A DNA stretch of 64,000 nt from an uncultured Lentisphaeria bacterium (lineage in GTDB: Bacteria; Verrucomicrobiota; Lentisphaeria; Victivallales; Victivallaceae), in contig CASFVA010000009.1 in assembly GCA_949298075.1 (NCBI GenBank), forward strand, positions 62,001 through 126,000. The letters run 5' to 3'. The translations under genes were made by a program, and so were the position numbers. The notes under the pieces are model-generated. The model had not been told where the DNA came from. It saw only the letters and a list, made by a program, of their open reading frames with translations, and did no database searches. Below are positions 34,306 through 42,985 of the stretch, in pieces (the stretch's first letter is position 1; each line of letters begins with the position of its first letter).

Positions 34306-35214
34306 TCACTCCGTTAAATTGGTTCCAGAACCTGTTCCGGAACCGTTATGCCGACGCCGTTCCCGCCGCCACCGGCCGGGCGAACACCCGAACCGGGCCA
34401 GGAAGGCGCGGTGAAAATAACTGACATCCCGGAACCCCGACTCAAAACCGATCAGCTCCACCGGATCATCCGTCTCCAACAGGCGTTGGGCGGCATGATC
34501 AAGCCGCCGCTGTTTGAGGTCGCGCATGACCGTGCCGCCGCCGGACGCCCGGTAGCACCGGGCCAGATGCCCGGCGCTCACCCCGAATTCGGTGGCCAGT
34601 CCGGAAAGCGTCAGCGCCTCGTTCCAACCGGTTTCAATCCGGTAACGGACCCGGCCGGCCAGATCCTCCGGCGCCGTGCGGTCCCGTCCGGCGACCTCCG
34701 CCCGGGCCAGACCGACCAGCAGTTCCAGCAACTGAAGCCGCAGCATGAACCGCCGGTGAGGACGCCGGCGCAGATACTCATCTTCCATACTCCGCAGCAG
34801 CGGCTCGGCGGCGACGTCGGAGGCGACATAAAGCGGAACTTTGTCCCGCTGATGAAACGTGTCGGAGAAAATGGAGAAAAAATTGCGGTCGTCCCGCAGC
34901 TCCCGCAATTCCGCGGCGATGAATTCCCGGGCAAACAGAATGTTGTAAAGCTCCATCCGTCCCGATTTGATGTCATACCCGGTCACCGCACCGGGATGCA
35001 CCAGCAGCAGATGCCCGGAACGGATCGGATAACGCAATTCGTCAATCAGAAAATCCCCGCAGCCGTCAATGATGTAACTCAGTTTCCAGAATTCCCGCCG
35101 GAAACGCCGCCCGGCATGAAATTCCCGGCCGTCATTGACCACATGGCGCAACGCAAACGGAAAACCCGCACTGAAGAAATCAGCGCTCCGGAACACCGTG
35201 ATTTCCGCCGTCAT
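34306..35214 (-). CDS. AraC-family transcriptional regulator
   Basis: The 302-residue protein has an N-terminal AraC-type cupin sensor (FWKLSYIIDGCGDFLIDELR, YPIRSGHLLLVHPGAVTGYD) and a C-terminal double HTH (LSGLATEFGVSAGHLARCYR; VELIGFESGFRDVSYFHRAF). A Gly/Thr/Ser tail follows. It overlaps the upstream membrane glycosyltransferase gene by four bases and is seven bases upstream of a lipoprotein gene, so it is embedded in the operon it may control. The ligand is unknown. Confidence 0.9.
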   Translation of the reverse strand: MTAEITVFRSADFFSAGFPFALRHVVNDGREFHAGRRFRREFWKLSYIIDGCGDFLIDELRYPIRSGHLLLVHPGAVTGYDIKSGRMELYNILFAREFIAAELRELRDDRNFFSIFSDTFHQRDKVPLYVASDVAAEPLLRSMEDEYLRRRPHRRFMLRLQLLELLVGLARAEVAGRDRTAPEDLAGRVRYRIETGWNEALTLSGLATEFGVSAGHLARCYRASGGGTVMRDLKQRRLDHAAQRLLETDDPVELIGFESGFRDVSYFHRAFLARFGCSPGRWRRERRRHNGSGTGSGTNLTE

Positions 35215-36902
35215 CTCAGCAGCTCCCGGAGCCGTTTTTCCGCTTCCAGACGCAGATTTTCCGGGACCCCCTCTTCCAGCGCCCGGTGCAGGTAGGCTTC
35301 CGCCAGCTCAAGCTGTCCCAGCTCCTGGGCCGTCAGCGCCCTCAGAAAGCAGAATCGGCCGGCCAGTTCCGGAATGTCATTTTCATCGACCCTTTCGAAA
35401 AACCGCTCCGCCGCTTCCCACTGGCCCATTCCCATCTGAGCGATGCCGCCGTAATAACAGAGCAGCGACGGCGGCACCCGGCCGGCCGCCATGCCCTCGT
35501 CGACCACCGCGGCCATGGCTTCCGGATCATGCCGGTCATAGGCCATGGCAATCAGCCGCTCCGCCGCCGCGGTGTTCGTGAAACCGCCGGCCTCCCAGGC
35601 GTAACGGTAGTACTTTTCGGCGTTGGCGGCATCCCCGCCGGCCGCCAGCGCCGCGCCCCAGGCGACAAAATCCGAGGACCGCAAATACGACTCCGGTTCG
35701 GGATCCCAATGCCGCCAGCCGGCAAACACTGCCGCAACCAGCAGAACTCCCGCCGCCGTCCGGCGCCACGAGACCGGACGCCGCAGCCAGTCGCCCGGAA
35801 GTTCCGCCGCCAGCAGAATCAGATAAGGCGCCAGCATCAGCCGGTAGCGTCCTATCGGTTCCCGCACGCAGAGCGGCAGCACCAGCAGGACGACCGGCAT
35901 CAGCAGAATCCATGCCCGCCGGCGCGACCGGCCGGCCGCCAGCAGCCAGAACAGCCCGGAGGCCGCCGCCGGCAGCAGAACCGCCGGGCCGGGCAGCCAG
36001 TCCAGCAATGGAAACTCCCGGCATAAAAAATAATAGTTCAGATTCTCCGGCAGTTCCAGCACGCTGAACAGCCGCGGAATTCTTGCCGCCATGCGTCCCA
36101 GAACCGTCAGCCAGACGCCCGGATCAGCCGGCGGAACTCCGCCCGCCGCCGGCGAAGCGGCGGCCGCCTCAGGCAGGTTGAATTCAAGAGAATAAGGCAA
36201 CACATTGAAAAACGCATTCCAGTATCCGGCCAGCACACCGTTGAAAAGCAGAGCCGTCCCCCAGACCAGCAGCATGCCGCCGGCACAGCCGCCCCAGCAC
36301 CGCCAGAACCGCCGCCGGCACACCACGGCCACCCAGACCAGCGCCCCAAGCGCCAGCGGAAGCGCGGCCGGACGGCCGACCGCCGCCAGTCCGAGCGCCG
36401 CGCCGGCCGTCAGCAGCTCGTTCGGACCGTATCCGCGGTCGCGTGCCCGGACCAGAGCCCAGAAGCCCAGCAGCGTCAGATTGATTACCACCGCATCCTG
36501 GAGCACGGCAAACTCGTAGATCAGAAACGGTCCGTACAGTGCGTAAAACCCCCCGGCCAGCAGCGCCGGACACCGCCGCCGCCATATTCGCAGGGCAATA
36601 TCGGCAGTCAGCACCGCGCCCAGGACCCCGAGCAGGGCCTGCACGGCCACCACCGCCAGCGGAGCATGCTCAAACCCGTTGAAAGCCCGCACCGCCGCGA
36701 CTATGAACCGGTGGACAACAAAAAGCGGCGGGAATTCACCATTGTCCCATTCCGCGAAACGCAGCATGGTCTGCATGTCCAGTCCCGGCACCAGGTGGTA
36801 ATTCCGGAACGGGGAACCGGCATAACTCCAGCCGAACGCCAGCCGCACCGCAAGAGCGGTTGCCGCCACGCACCATAAAATTTTCCGGTCGGTTTTTATC
36901 AT
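35211..36902 (-). CDS. GT-C-like membrane protein with C-terminal TPR repeats
   Basis: The 563-residue protein starts MIKTDRKILWCVAATALAV (AGGTG seven bases upstream). The first ~400 residues hold about ten hydrophobic segments with a long first periplasmic loop (FRNYHLVPGLDMQTMLRFAE), resembling PMT/GT39-type lipid-sugar glycosyltransferases. Residues ~415-563 form tetratricopeptide-like helical repeats (NAEKYYRYAWEAGGFTNTAA, QWEAAERFFERVDENDIPEL, LELAEAYLHRALEEGVPENL). Such fusions occur in protein O-glycosylation systems, but the acceptor is unknown. It shares an operon with AraC and lipoprotein genes. Confidence 0.72.
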   Translation of the reverse strand: MIKTDRKILWCVAATALAVRLAFGWSYAGSPFRNYHLVPGLDMQTMLRFAEWDNGEFPPLFVVHRFIVAAVRAFNGFEHAPLAVVAVQALLGVLGAVLTADIALRIWRRRCPALLAGGFYALYGPFLIYEFAVLQDAVVINLTLLGFWALVRARDRGYGPNELLTAGAALGLAAVGRPAALPLALGALVWVAVVCRRRFWRCWGGCAGGMLLVWGTALLFNGVLAGYWNAFFNVLPYSLEFNLPEAAAASPAAGGVPPADPGVWLTVLGRMAARIPRLFSVLELPENLNYYFLCREFPLLDWLPGPAVLLPAAASGLFWLLAAGRSRRRAWILLMPVVLLVLPLCVREPIGRYRLMLAPYLILLAAELPGDWLRRPVSWRRTAAGVLLVAAVFAGWRHWDPEPESYLRSSDFVAWGAALAAGGDAANAEKYYRYAWEAGGFTNTAAAERLIAMAYDRHDPEAMAAVVDEGMAAGRVPPSLLCYYGGIAQMGMGQWEAAERFFERVDENDIPELAGRFCFLRALTAQELGQLELAEAYLHRALEEGVPENLRLEAEKRLRELLR

Positions 36903-36956
36903 GTCTTTCACCTGGTCCGCCGTCCCGCTTCCCAATCCGGCGGGGCTGCGCAACTA

Positions 36957-36985
36957 AATATATTTCACCCCGGTTTTTTTTGCAA
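36957..36985 (-). promoter_or_regulatory. Promoter of the GT-C / AraC / lipoprotein operon
   Basis: Minus strand TTGCAA (36980-36985), 17-base spacer, TATATT (36957-36962), about 55 bases before the start. It is back to back with the alaS promoter. Confidence 0.75.
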
Positions 36986-36992
36986 GCCGAGC

Positions 36993-37021
36993 TTGAAAAA
37001 TACGGGGCCGGCCAGTATAGT
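36993..37021 (+). promoter_or_regulatory. alaS promoter
   Basis: TTGAAA (36993-36998), 17-base spacer, TATAGT (37016-37021), about 55 bases before the alaS start. Confidence 0.75.
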
Positions 37022-37076
37022 AAGACATTTATTTAAACGTGGCGTCAATACCATACCCCATGAGGTGAACATAAAG

Positions 37077-38861
37077 ATGAAAGCAGCAGAAATCCGCCGT
37101 AAATACATCGACTTTTTCAAGAAACACGGACATCAGGAAATCCGCAGCGCCTCCCTGATTCCCGACAATGATCCGACCTGCCTTTTCACCACCGCCGGGA
37201 TGCATCCGCTCGTGCCCTACCTGCAGGGAGCCAGACATCCGGCCGGGCGCCGGCTTACCGACTTTCAGAAATGCATCCGCACCGGCGACATCGACGAAGT
37301 CGGCGACGCGGTGCACCTCACCTTTTTTGAAATGCTGGGAAACTGGTCGCTCGGCGACTACTTCAAGGCGGAAGCCATCCGCTTCAGCTTTGAATTTCTC
37401 ACCTCGGAGGAACAGCTGGGCATTCCGGTCAGCATGCTGGCGGTAACCGTATTTGCCGGCGACGCCGACGCCCCTTTCGACGCCGAGGCCTACCGGCTGT
37501 GGAATGAACTGGGAATTCCAGCCGAACGCATTGCAAAACTCGGCAAAAAAGACAACTGGTGGGGACCGGCCGGCACCACCGGTCCCTGCGGTCCTGACAC
37601 TGAAATGTTCTACTGGACCGGTCCCCTGCCGGCGCCGGCGGTGTTCGATCCGGCCGATAAACGCTGGGTGGAAATCTGGAACGACGTGTTCATGGAATAC
37701 AACAAAACCGCCGAGGGCACCTACGAGCCCCTGGCCCAGCGCAACGTCGATACCGGTATGGGACTCGAACGGGTCACCGCCGTGCTGCAGGGAAAGGCGA
37801 GCTGTTATCAGACGGAAATCTTTGAACCGCTGTTTGCCGCGCTGGACCGGGTCCGCGGGGCGGCGGCACCGGCCGGTGACCGCACACCGGGCGAGCGCAT
37901 CATCGTCGATCACCTGCGGGCCGCCACATTCATCCTCGCCGACGGCATCACGCCGGGCCGGGTTGACCAGCCTTACGTGCTGCGCCGCCTGATCCGCCGG
38001 GCGATCCGCGAAGGACGCAAACTGGGCATTGCCGGCCCGTTTGCGGCGGAAGTCGCACAGGCGGTGATTGACCAGCTTGGCGACGTTTATCCGGAACTCC
38101 GGGAACAGCGTGAAGTTATTATTTCCGAACTCGATCGCGAAGAAAAACTGTTTGCCGCCACGCTGGAAAACGGCACCCGGGAATTCCAGAAACTGATCGA
38201 CCGGGTTCCACCCCACATTGCCAGAAAAGTGATTTCGGGGAAAAACGCTTTCAACCTCTACGAAACTTACGGTTTCCCGATCGAACTGACCGTGGAAATG
38301 GCTCGCGAGCAGGGGTTTGAAGTCGATCTGCCCGGCTACCGGGAGGCTTACCGGCGGCATCAGGAACTTTCCCGCGCCGGGGCCGAACAGAAATTCAAGG
38401 GCGGACTGGCCGACCACAGTGTGGCCACGGCCCGGCTCCATACCGCCACCCACCTGCTTCAGGCGGCATTGCGCCGGGTGCTCGGCGACCACGTCGAACA
38501 GCGCGGCAGCAACATCACCGCCGAACGGCTGCGCTTTGACTTCTCCCATCCGGACAAAGTCACTCCGGAGCAGCTGGCCGAAGTCGAAAAACTCGTCAAC
38601 GCAGCCATTGCCGGCAACCTCCCGGTGGAGTGCCGCGAAATGTCGGTCGAGGAAGCCCGGAAAACCGGAGCTATGGGTTTGTTCGGCAACAAGTACGGTG
38701 AAGTGGTAAAAGTCTACCGCATGGGCGACGTCAGCTGCGAGATCTGCGGCGGCCCCCATGCCGCCAACACCGGTGAACTGGGCGGTTTCAAAATTCTCAA
38801 AGAGGAAAGCTCCAGTCGCGGCGTCCGCCGCATCAAGGCGGTCATCACGCCCCGGGACTGA
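37077..38861 (+). CDS. alaS: Alanyl-tRNA synthetase, short form without C-Ala domain
   Basis: Charges tRNA-Ala. The product is 594 residues, against about 875 in E. coli. The class II catalytic core is complete (YIDFFKKHGHQEIRSASLIP near the N-terminus, NVDTGMGLERVTAVLQ as the late motif), followed by the tRNA-recognition helices and the editing domain with HTATH (His455, His459) and CGGPH (557-561). The protein stops just after the editing domain, so the C-terminal DHHA1/C-Ala part is absent. The stop is followed by an unrelated STAS gene with its own ribosome site, so this looks natural rather than a frameshift. Confidence 0.95.
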   Translation: MKAAEIRRKYIDFFKKHGHQEIRSASLIPDNDPTCLFTTAGMHPLVPYLQGARHPAGRRLTDFQKCIRTGDIDEVGDAVHLTFFEMLGNWSLGDYFKAEAIRFSFEFLTSEEQLGIPVSMLAVTVFAGDADAPFDAEAYRLWNELGIPAERIAKLGKKDNWWGPAGTTGPCGPDTEMFYWTGPLPAPAVFDPADKRWVEIWNDVFMEYNKTAEGTYEPLAQRNVDTGMGLERVTAVLQGKASCYQTEIFEPLFAALDRVRGAAAPAGDRTPGERIIVDHLRAATFILADGITPGRVDQPYVLRRLIRRAIREGRKLGIAGPFAAEVAQAVIDQLGDVYPELREQREVIISELDREEKLFAATLENGTREFQKLIDRVPPHIARKVISGKNAFNLYETYGFPIELTVEMAREQGFEVDLPGYREAYRRHQELSRAGAEQKFKGGLADHSVATARLHTATHLLQAALRRVLGDHVEQRGSNITAERLRFDFSHPDKVTPEQLAEVEKLVNAAIAGNLPVECREMSVEEARKTGAMGLFGNKYGEVVKVYRMGDVSCEICGGPHAANTGELGGFKILKEESSSRGVRRIKAVITPRD

Positions 38862-38892
38862 AACCGGGGTTTCCGGCAGGGGGAGAATACAA

Positions 38893-39396
38893 ATGAAGGA
38901 AAACGATCTTATCATCACCAACCGGGGCGACTCCTACAGCGTGCGGGTGGCGGGTCGGGCCAACTTTGAATACGCCACGCCGCTGCGTGAACTGGCCAAA
39001 ACCACGGAACGCTTCACGGAATTCCGGATTGATCTGGCCGACTGCGTCGCCATGGACAGCACCTTCATGGGTGTGCTCACCATGCTGGCTCTGAAAGCCA
39101 AATCCTTTCAAGTCAAGGTAGAGCTTTTCAACGCCTCGGAAGTGCTCCGGAAGCTGCTCAAGGATCTCGGCGTCGCCAAGCTGTTCGTTTTCAGGGAGGG
39201 CAAATCCGGTGCGGAAGCCGAATCCGGAACCGCGGGGAAGCCGACCGACATGCTGACCCTGGCCGAAACGGTGGCCGAAGCCCACCGGTCGCTGGCCGAG
39301 GCGGAATCGGCCAATGCCGAACGTTTCAAGGATGTCATCAAATTTGCGGAATCCGACGTTGAGCGACTCCGCGGCAAACAACCCCCGAAACCCTGA
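38893..39396 (+). CDS. STAS-domain (anti-anti-sigma factor-like) protein
   Basis: The first ~100 of 167 residues form a STAS domain: a beta strand with YSVRVAGRANFEYATPL, FRIDLADCVAMDSTFMGVLT with the Ser of the DS motif at the usual phosphorylation site, and the helix FNASEVLRKLLKDLGVAKLF. The last ~60 residues are a charged helix not typical of SpoIIAA. Such proteins usually take part in partner-switching with an anti-sigma kinase; no such kinase is nearby. GGGGGAG upstream supports the start. It is 31 bases after alaS, probably co-transcribed. Confidence 0.85.
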   Translation: MKENDLIITNRGDSYSVRVAGRANFEYATPLRELAKTTERFTEFRIDLADCVAMDSTFMGVLTMLALKAKSFQVKVELFNASEVLRKLLKDLGVAKLFVFREGKSGAEAESGTAGKPTDMLTLAETVAEAHRSLAEAESANAERFKDVIKFAESDVERLRGKQPPKP

Positions 39397-39409
39397 GCGC
39401 GTTCAGCTT

Positions 39410-40087
39410 ATGAACAACTGTCCTACGTCATTGTTGGCCGGCAGCGCTCTGCGGGGCGGAGCCCGGCCGGTACGGCACCTGGCGGGGTTGACGCTCCTGC
39501 TCATGGCGACATTGACCGGATGCGTCACACCGCGGATCACCGACACCGCCCGCAGCGCGATTGAGCAGAACCTGCTCGCCACCGCGGCGGAACGGGCGGT
39601 GAAGATGATGGACTTTTCCGAATTCAAAAACAAAAAAGCCACGATGGATTATTCCCAGCTTGCCACCCAGGTTGACAAGGAATACATCATGGCCGTGTTT
39701 GAAACCCATTTGGGCAACAACGGCGTCAAGGTCGTTACCAATGCCGACAACGCCGAGATCAGAATCAAGCTGTTCTGCGGAATTTTCGCGGCCGACGATA
39801 CCAAATTTGAAATCGGTACGCCCGAATTGCCGATTCCGGTGCCGTACACGGACCTCTCCTTTGCCATTCCGGCATTGTCGCTTTTCCAGAAAATCAACCG
39901 CAGCGGCTACTGCCGAATCGGTGCGGCGGTATACGATGCCAAAACCGACGATTTTCTCAAGTCATTTACCGGAATCAATACTAAAACTGAATACAACAAC
40001 TGGGTGCTGATTTTGTTTTTCCCGTTTACTACCACTGATCTGGAATTGGTTGATTCCGGGGAATCCCAGTTTCACTTCTTCAATTGA
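39410..40087 (+). CDS. Lipoprotein of unknown function
   Basis: The 225-residue product has a hydrophobic stretch ending in a lipobox (LAGLTLLLMATLTGC) preceded by an unusually long N-region of about 23 residues, so the true start may be later than the ATG chosen. After the Cys comes a helical segment (ARSAIEQNLLATAAERAVKM) that resembles DUF6655-like lipoproteins, then a mixed alpha/beta region with NNGVKVVTNADNAEIRIKL. I cannot name a function. It follows the STAS gene by 13 bases and may share its transcript. Confidence 0.7.
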   Translation: MNNCPTSLLAGSALRGGARPVRHLAGLTLLLMATLTGCVTPRITDTARSAIEQNLLATAAERAVKMMDFSEFKNKKATMDYSQLATQVDKEYIMAVFETHLGNNGVKVVTNADNAEIRIKLFCGIFAADDTKFEIGTPELPIPVPYTDLSFAIPALSLFQKINRSGYCRIGAAVYDAKTDDFLKSFTGINTKTEYNNWVLILFFPFTTTDLELVDSGESQFHFFN

Positions 40088-40251
40088 CCCGGCACCGGTC
40101 AGCCGGACGGTGAGCCAACCGGTCAATGCCGGCTGTCAGGCTTTTGACGCTTTGGTCAGAACTGCTGATGCCGCATGAGGGATGACTTTCCCGCCGGCAA
40201 AAGCGGGCTGAGACAATACAAAATGCAAAGAGTTAAGGAAAGGGAAAGATC

Positions 40252-41601
40252 ATGGGATTGAAATGGACAGCCGCACTTGCAGCACTGTGCATCGCCGCCG
40301 TTTCCTGGGCGGAAAATTACGTGGTTGAGGCCGTCACCGACAAACCCGATGCCTTTTACAGGAGCGGTGAAACCGTCAAAGTCAAAGTAGTGGTCAAAGA
40401 CAAGAACACCGGCAAGGTGGTATCCGGACAGAAGCTGAAATATGAAATCGGCGGCGACGGTATCGCGTCCAAACGCGGCACCTTCACTTCTGCGGAAGAA
40501 CCGGCCGAATTTTCCGCAAAACTGGATAATCCGGGCTGGCTGCGGTTCCAGTTCAATCTGCTCGACGCCGACGGCAAGCCGATCATGCAGGAGAAGAAGA
40601 GCGGCGCCCGGACCTACAAAACTCCGGTGGGCGGCGGGGTCGGCGCCATGTTCGATCCTGAAAAGATTATCAACACCCAGCCTGAACCAGCTGATTTTGA
40701 TGCATTCTGGGCTGCGCAGCGGGCCGAACTCGACAAGGTTCCGATCAAGGCGGTCCGGACTCCGGAACCCGACCGGATCCCCAAAAAACTCAAAGGGAAA
40801 GTTGATCTCTACGACGTCAAGGTCGACTGTGCCGGCGGCATGCCGGTTTCCGGCTACCTGGCCATCCCGGCGGGAGCCAAACCGCGCAGTCTGCCGGCAG
40901 TGGTGAGTTTCCACGGCGCCGGAGTGCGTTCCGCCAATCCCGGCGTCGCCAGCACCGCCGCCGCGCTGAACTGCATCGCCATGGATGTCAACGCCCACGG
41001 CATTGAAAACGGCAAACCCCAGGATTATTACACCGACCTCGAGCGGGGCAAACTCAAAAATTACCGCAGTTTCGGTTGCGACAACCGGGACACCGTCTAC
41101 TTCAAAGGCATGTATCTTCGGGTGATGCGGGCGCTTGACTATGTCAAATCGCTGCCCGAATGGGACGGAAAAATCCTGGTCGTCACCGGTGGAAGCCAGG
41201 GCGGCGGTCAGACTATCGCCGCCGCGGCGCTGGATCACGATGTGACGTTCGCTTTCGCCGCCGTTCCGGCCCTCAGCGAACACTCCGCCTGGATGGAAAA
41301 ACCGGCCCGCCGCCCCGGGTGGCCCCGCTTCATCAGCATGGGCAAAACTCCGGAAGAAAAGGAGAAAATCTCCAAAGCCGTCGCCTACTATGACAACATT
41401 TATTTTGCCAGGCGCATCAAGTGCCCGATCATGCTCAGCACCGGGTTCATGGACTTCACCTGTTCGCCGTCGAGCGTCTACGCGGTTTACAACAACATTC
41501 CGGGAGAAAAGAAAATTTTCACCTTCCCCTCCGGAAATCATTCCTGCACGGGGAACCGCACCTCCATTGAGCGCAACAACTACCTGAAATCAGTGCGCTG
41601 A
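40252..41601 (+). CDS. Secreted CE7 acetyl esterase with N-terminal Ig-like domain, copy 1
   Basis: A 449-residue exported esterase. Signal peptide MGLKWTAALAALCIAAVSWA, then an immunoglobulin-like module (~21-130, with FYRSGETVKVKVVVKDKNTG) and a CE7 alpha/beta hydrolase domain (FHGAGVRS, ALNCIAMDVNAHGIENGKPQ, the elbow VTGGSQGGGQ, STGFMDFTCSPSSVYAVY and SGNHSCTGN for nucleophile, acid and base). It probably deacetylates xylan or similar glycans in the periplasm. It heads a three-gene operon with a paralog 22 bases downstream and ddh. AAGGGAAAG marks the ribosome site. Confidence 0.88.
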   Translation: MGLKWTAALAALCIAAVSWAENYVVEAVTDKPDAFYRSGETVKVKVVVKDKNTGKVVSGQKLKYEIGGDGIASKRGTFTSAEEPAEFSAKLDNPGWLRFQFNLLDADGKPIMQEKKSGARTYKTPVGGGVGAMFDPEKIINTQPEPADFDAFWAAQRAELDKVPIKAVRTPEPDRIPKKLKGKVDLYDVKVDCAGGMPVSGYLAIPAGAKPRSLPAVVSFHGAGVRSANPGVASTAAALNCIAMDVNAHGIENGKPQDYYTDLERGKLKNYRSFGCDNRDTVYFKGMYLRVMRALDYVKSLPEWDGKILVVTGGSQGGGQTIAAAALDHDVTFAFAAVPALSEHSAWMEKPARRPGWPRFISMGKTPEEKEKISKAVAYYDNIYFARRIKCPIMLSTGFMDFTCSPSSVYAVYNNIPGEKKIFTFPSGNHSCTGNRTSIERNNYLKSVR

Positions 41602-41623
41602 AGCAACAGGAGGCAGACCAACC

Positions 41624-42967
41624 ATGCGCATGAGCTGCTTTTTGCTTTCGTCCGCGATGCTGCTGGCCTGGCAGCTGACTGCAGAACCGGTATTCATCGG
41701 TTCGACCGACCATCCTGACGGTGTGTACAAAACCGGAGAGCCGATCAAACTGAGCCTGTCTCTGGTTGAAAACGACCGTCCGGTTATCGGACGCAAAGTC
41801 AGATACCGCCTCGAAGGCGGCGACGAGGGAAAAAAGTCCGGGACTTTCACCACCGGAACGGAACCGTTTCAGATTGAAACGCGCCTTTCGACTCCCGGGT
41901 GGGTGCGCTGCCTGGTCACGCTCCTTGATGAGAACGGCAAACCCTACCGGCGCCAGGTCAACGGCGTATCCCGGACGCTGACCGGCGGCGTCGGCGCGGT
42001 GGCGGCGCCGGAAACTTTTGACGCCGCACTGCCCGAACCCGCCGATTTCGATGCGTTCTGGCAGGAGTGCCGCAAAGAGCTGGCGGCGGTGCCGGTCCGG
42101 GCCGAGCGCGTGCCGATCGAGGTGACCGGTACGCTCCGCGATAAAGTTGAATTGTTTGACGTCAAGGTGGATTGCCCCGGCGGGAAACCGGTCTCGGGAT
42201 ACCTCGCCGTACCCCGGACCGCACCCGGCACGGCCCCGGCGGTGGTGTTCTTCCACAGCGCCGGAGTGCGCAACAGCGTCCGCCGCCACCAGCTGGCCGC
42301 CGAGCTCAACGCGATTGTGCTGGACTACAACGCCCATGGCATTGAAAACGGGCAGCCCCAGGCCTACTACAACGAACTGAAAAACGGTGCTCTGCACGAT
42401 TATGTGTTTTTCGGATCCGAATCCCCGCAGACCAGTTACTTCCGGGGCATGTTCATGCGGGTGATGCGGGCGCTGGAATACGTGAAGTCCCTGCCGGAAT
42501 GGGACGGCCGCAATCTGATCTGCTTTGGCGGCAGCCAGGGTGGAGCCCAGATTCTGGCCGGAGCCGGGCTGGATTCCGACGTCAATCTCATCCTCTTCCG
42601 GGTGCCGGCCATGTGCAACAACTCGGCTCTGCGGGGCCAGCCGCGCTACCGGCCGGGCTGGCCGTTTTTCGGCCAGACCGCCCATCCGAAGATACTCAAC
42701 ACAGCGCTGTATTTCGACGGCGTGTATTTCGCCCGGCGGATCAATCCGAAGTGCGAAGCTCACATCACCGTCGGACTGGCGGACACCACTTCGCCGCCGC
42801 CGGGAGTGTACGCCGCATTCAACCGCATCCGGTCGAAGGACAAACATATTTACCCGGACCCCGATGGCGAACATGTCAGCACTGAGAACCGAATGCTGAT
42901 GAAGCGACTGAAATCTTTTATCCGGGAAACCCGGTCCGGGGCGGCTCCCGGCGCCGAATCCCGCTGA
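41624..42967 (+). CDS. Secreted CE7 acetyl esterase with N-terminal Ig-like domain, copy 2
   Basis: Paralog of the preceding gene: 447 residues, signal peptide MRMSCFLLSSAMLLAWQLTA, Ig-like module (YKTGEPIKLSLSLVENDRPV) and CE7 domain with FHSAGVRNS, LDYNAHGIENGQPQ, the elbow FGGSQGGAQ and acid-region GLADTTSPPPGVYAAF. The catalytic His region reads DPDGEHVSTEN. The two copies share layout but are clearly diverged, so substrates may differ. GGAGG sits 11 bases before the ATG. It lies 18 bases before ddh. Confidence 0.87.
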   Translation: MRMSCFLLSSAMLLAWQLTAEPVFIGSTDHPDGVYKTGEPIKLSLSLVENDRPVIGRKVRYRLEGGDEGKKSGTFTTGTEPFQIETRLSTPGWVRCLVTLLDENGKPYRRQVNGVSRTLTGGVGAVAAPETFDAALPEPADFDAFWQECRKELAAVPVRAERVPIEVTGTLRDKVELFDVKVDCPGGKPVSGYLAVPRTAPGTAPAVVFFHSAGVRNSVRRHQLAAELNAIVLDYNAHGIENGQPQAYYNELKNGALHDYVFFGSESPQTSYFRGMFMRVMRALEYVKSLPEWDGRNLICFGGSQGGAQILAGAGLDSDVNLILFRVPAMCNNSALRGQPRYRPGWPFFGQTAHPKILNTALYFDGVYFARRINPKCEAHITVGLADTTSPPPGVYAAFNRIRSKDKHIYPDPDGEHVSTENRMLMKRLKSFIRETRSGAAPGAESR

Positions 42968-42985
42968 TTTTTCAAGGAGAAGCAA

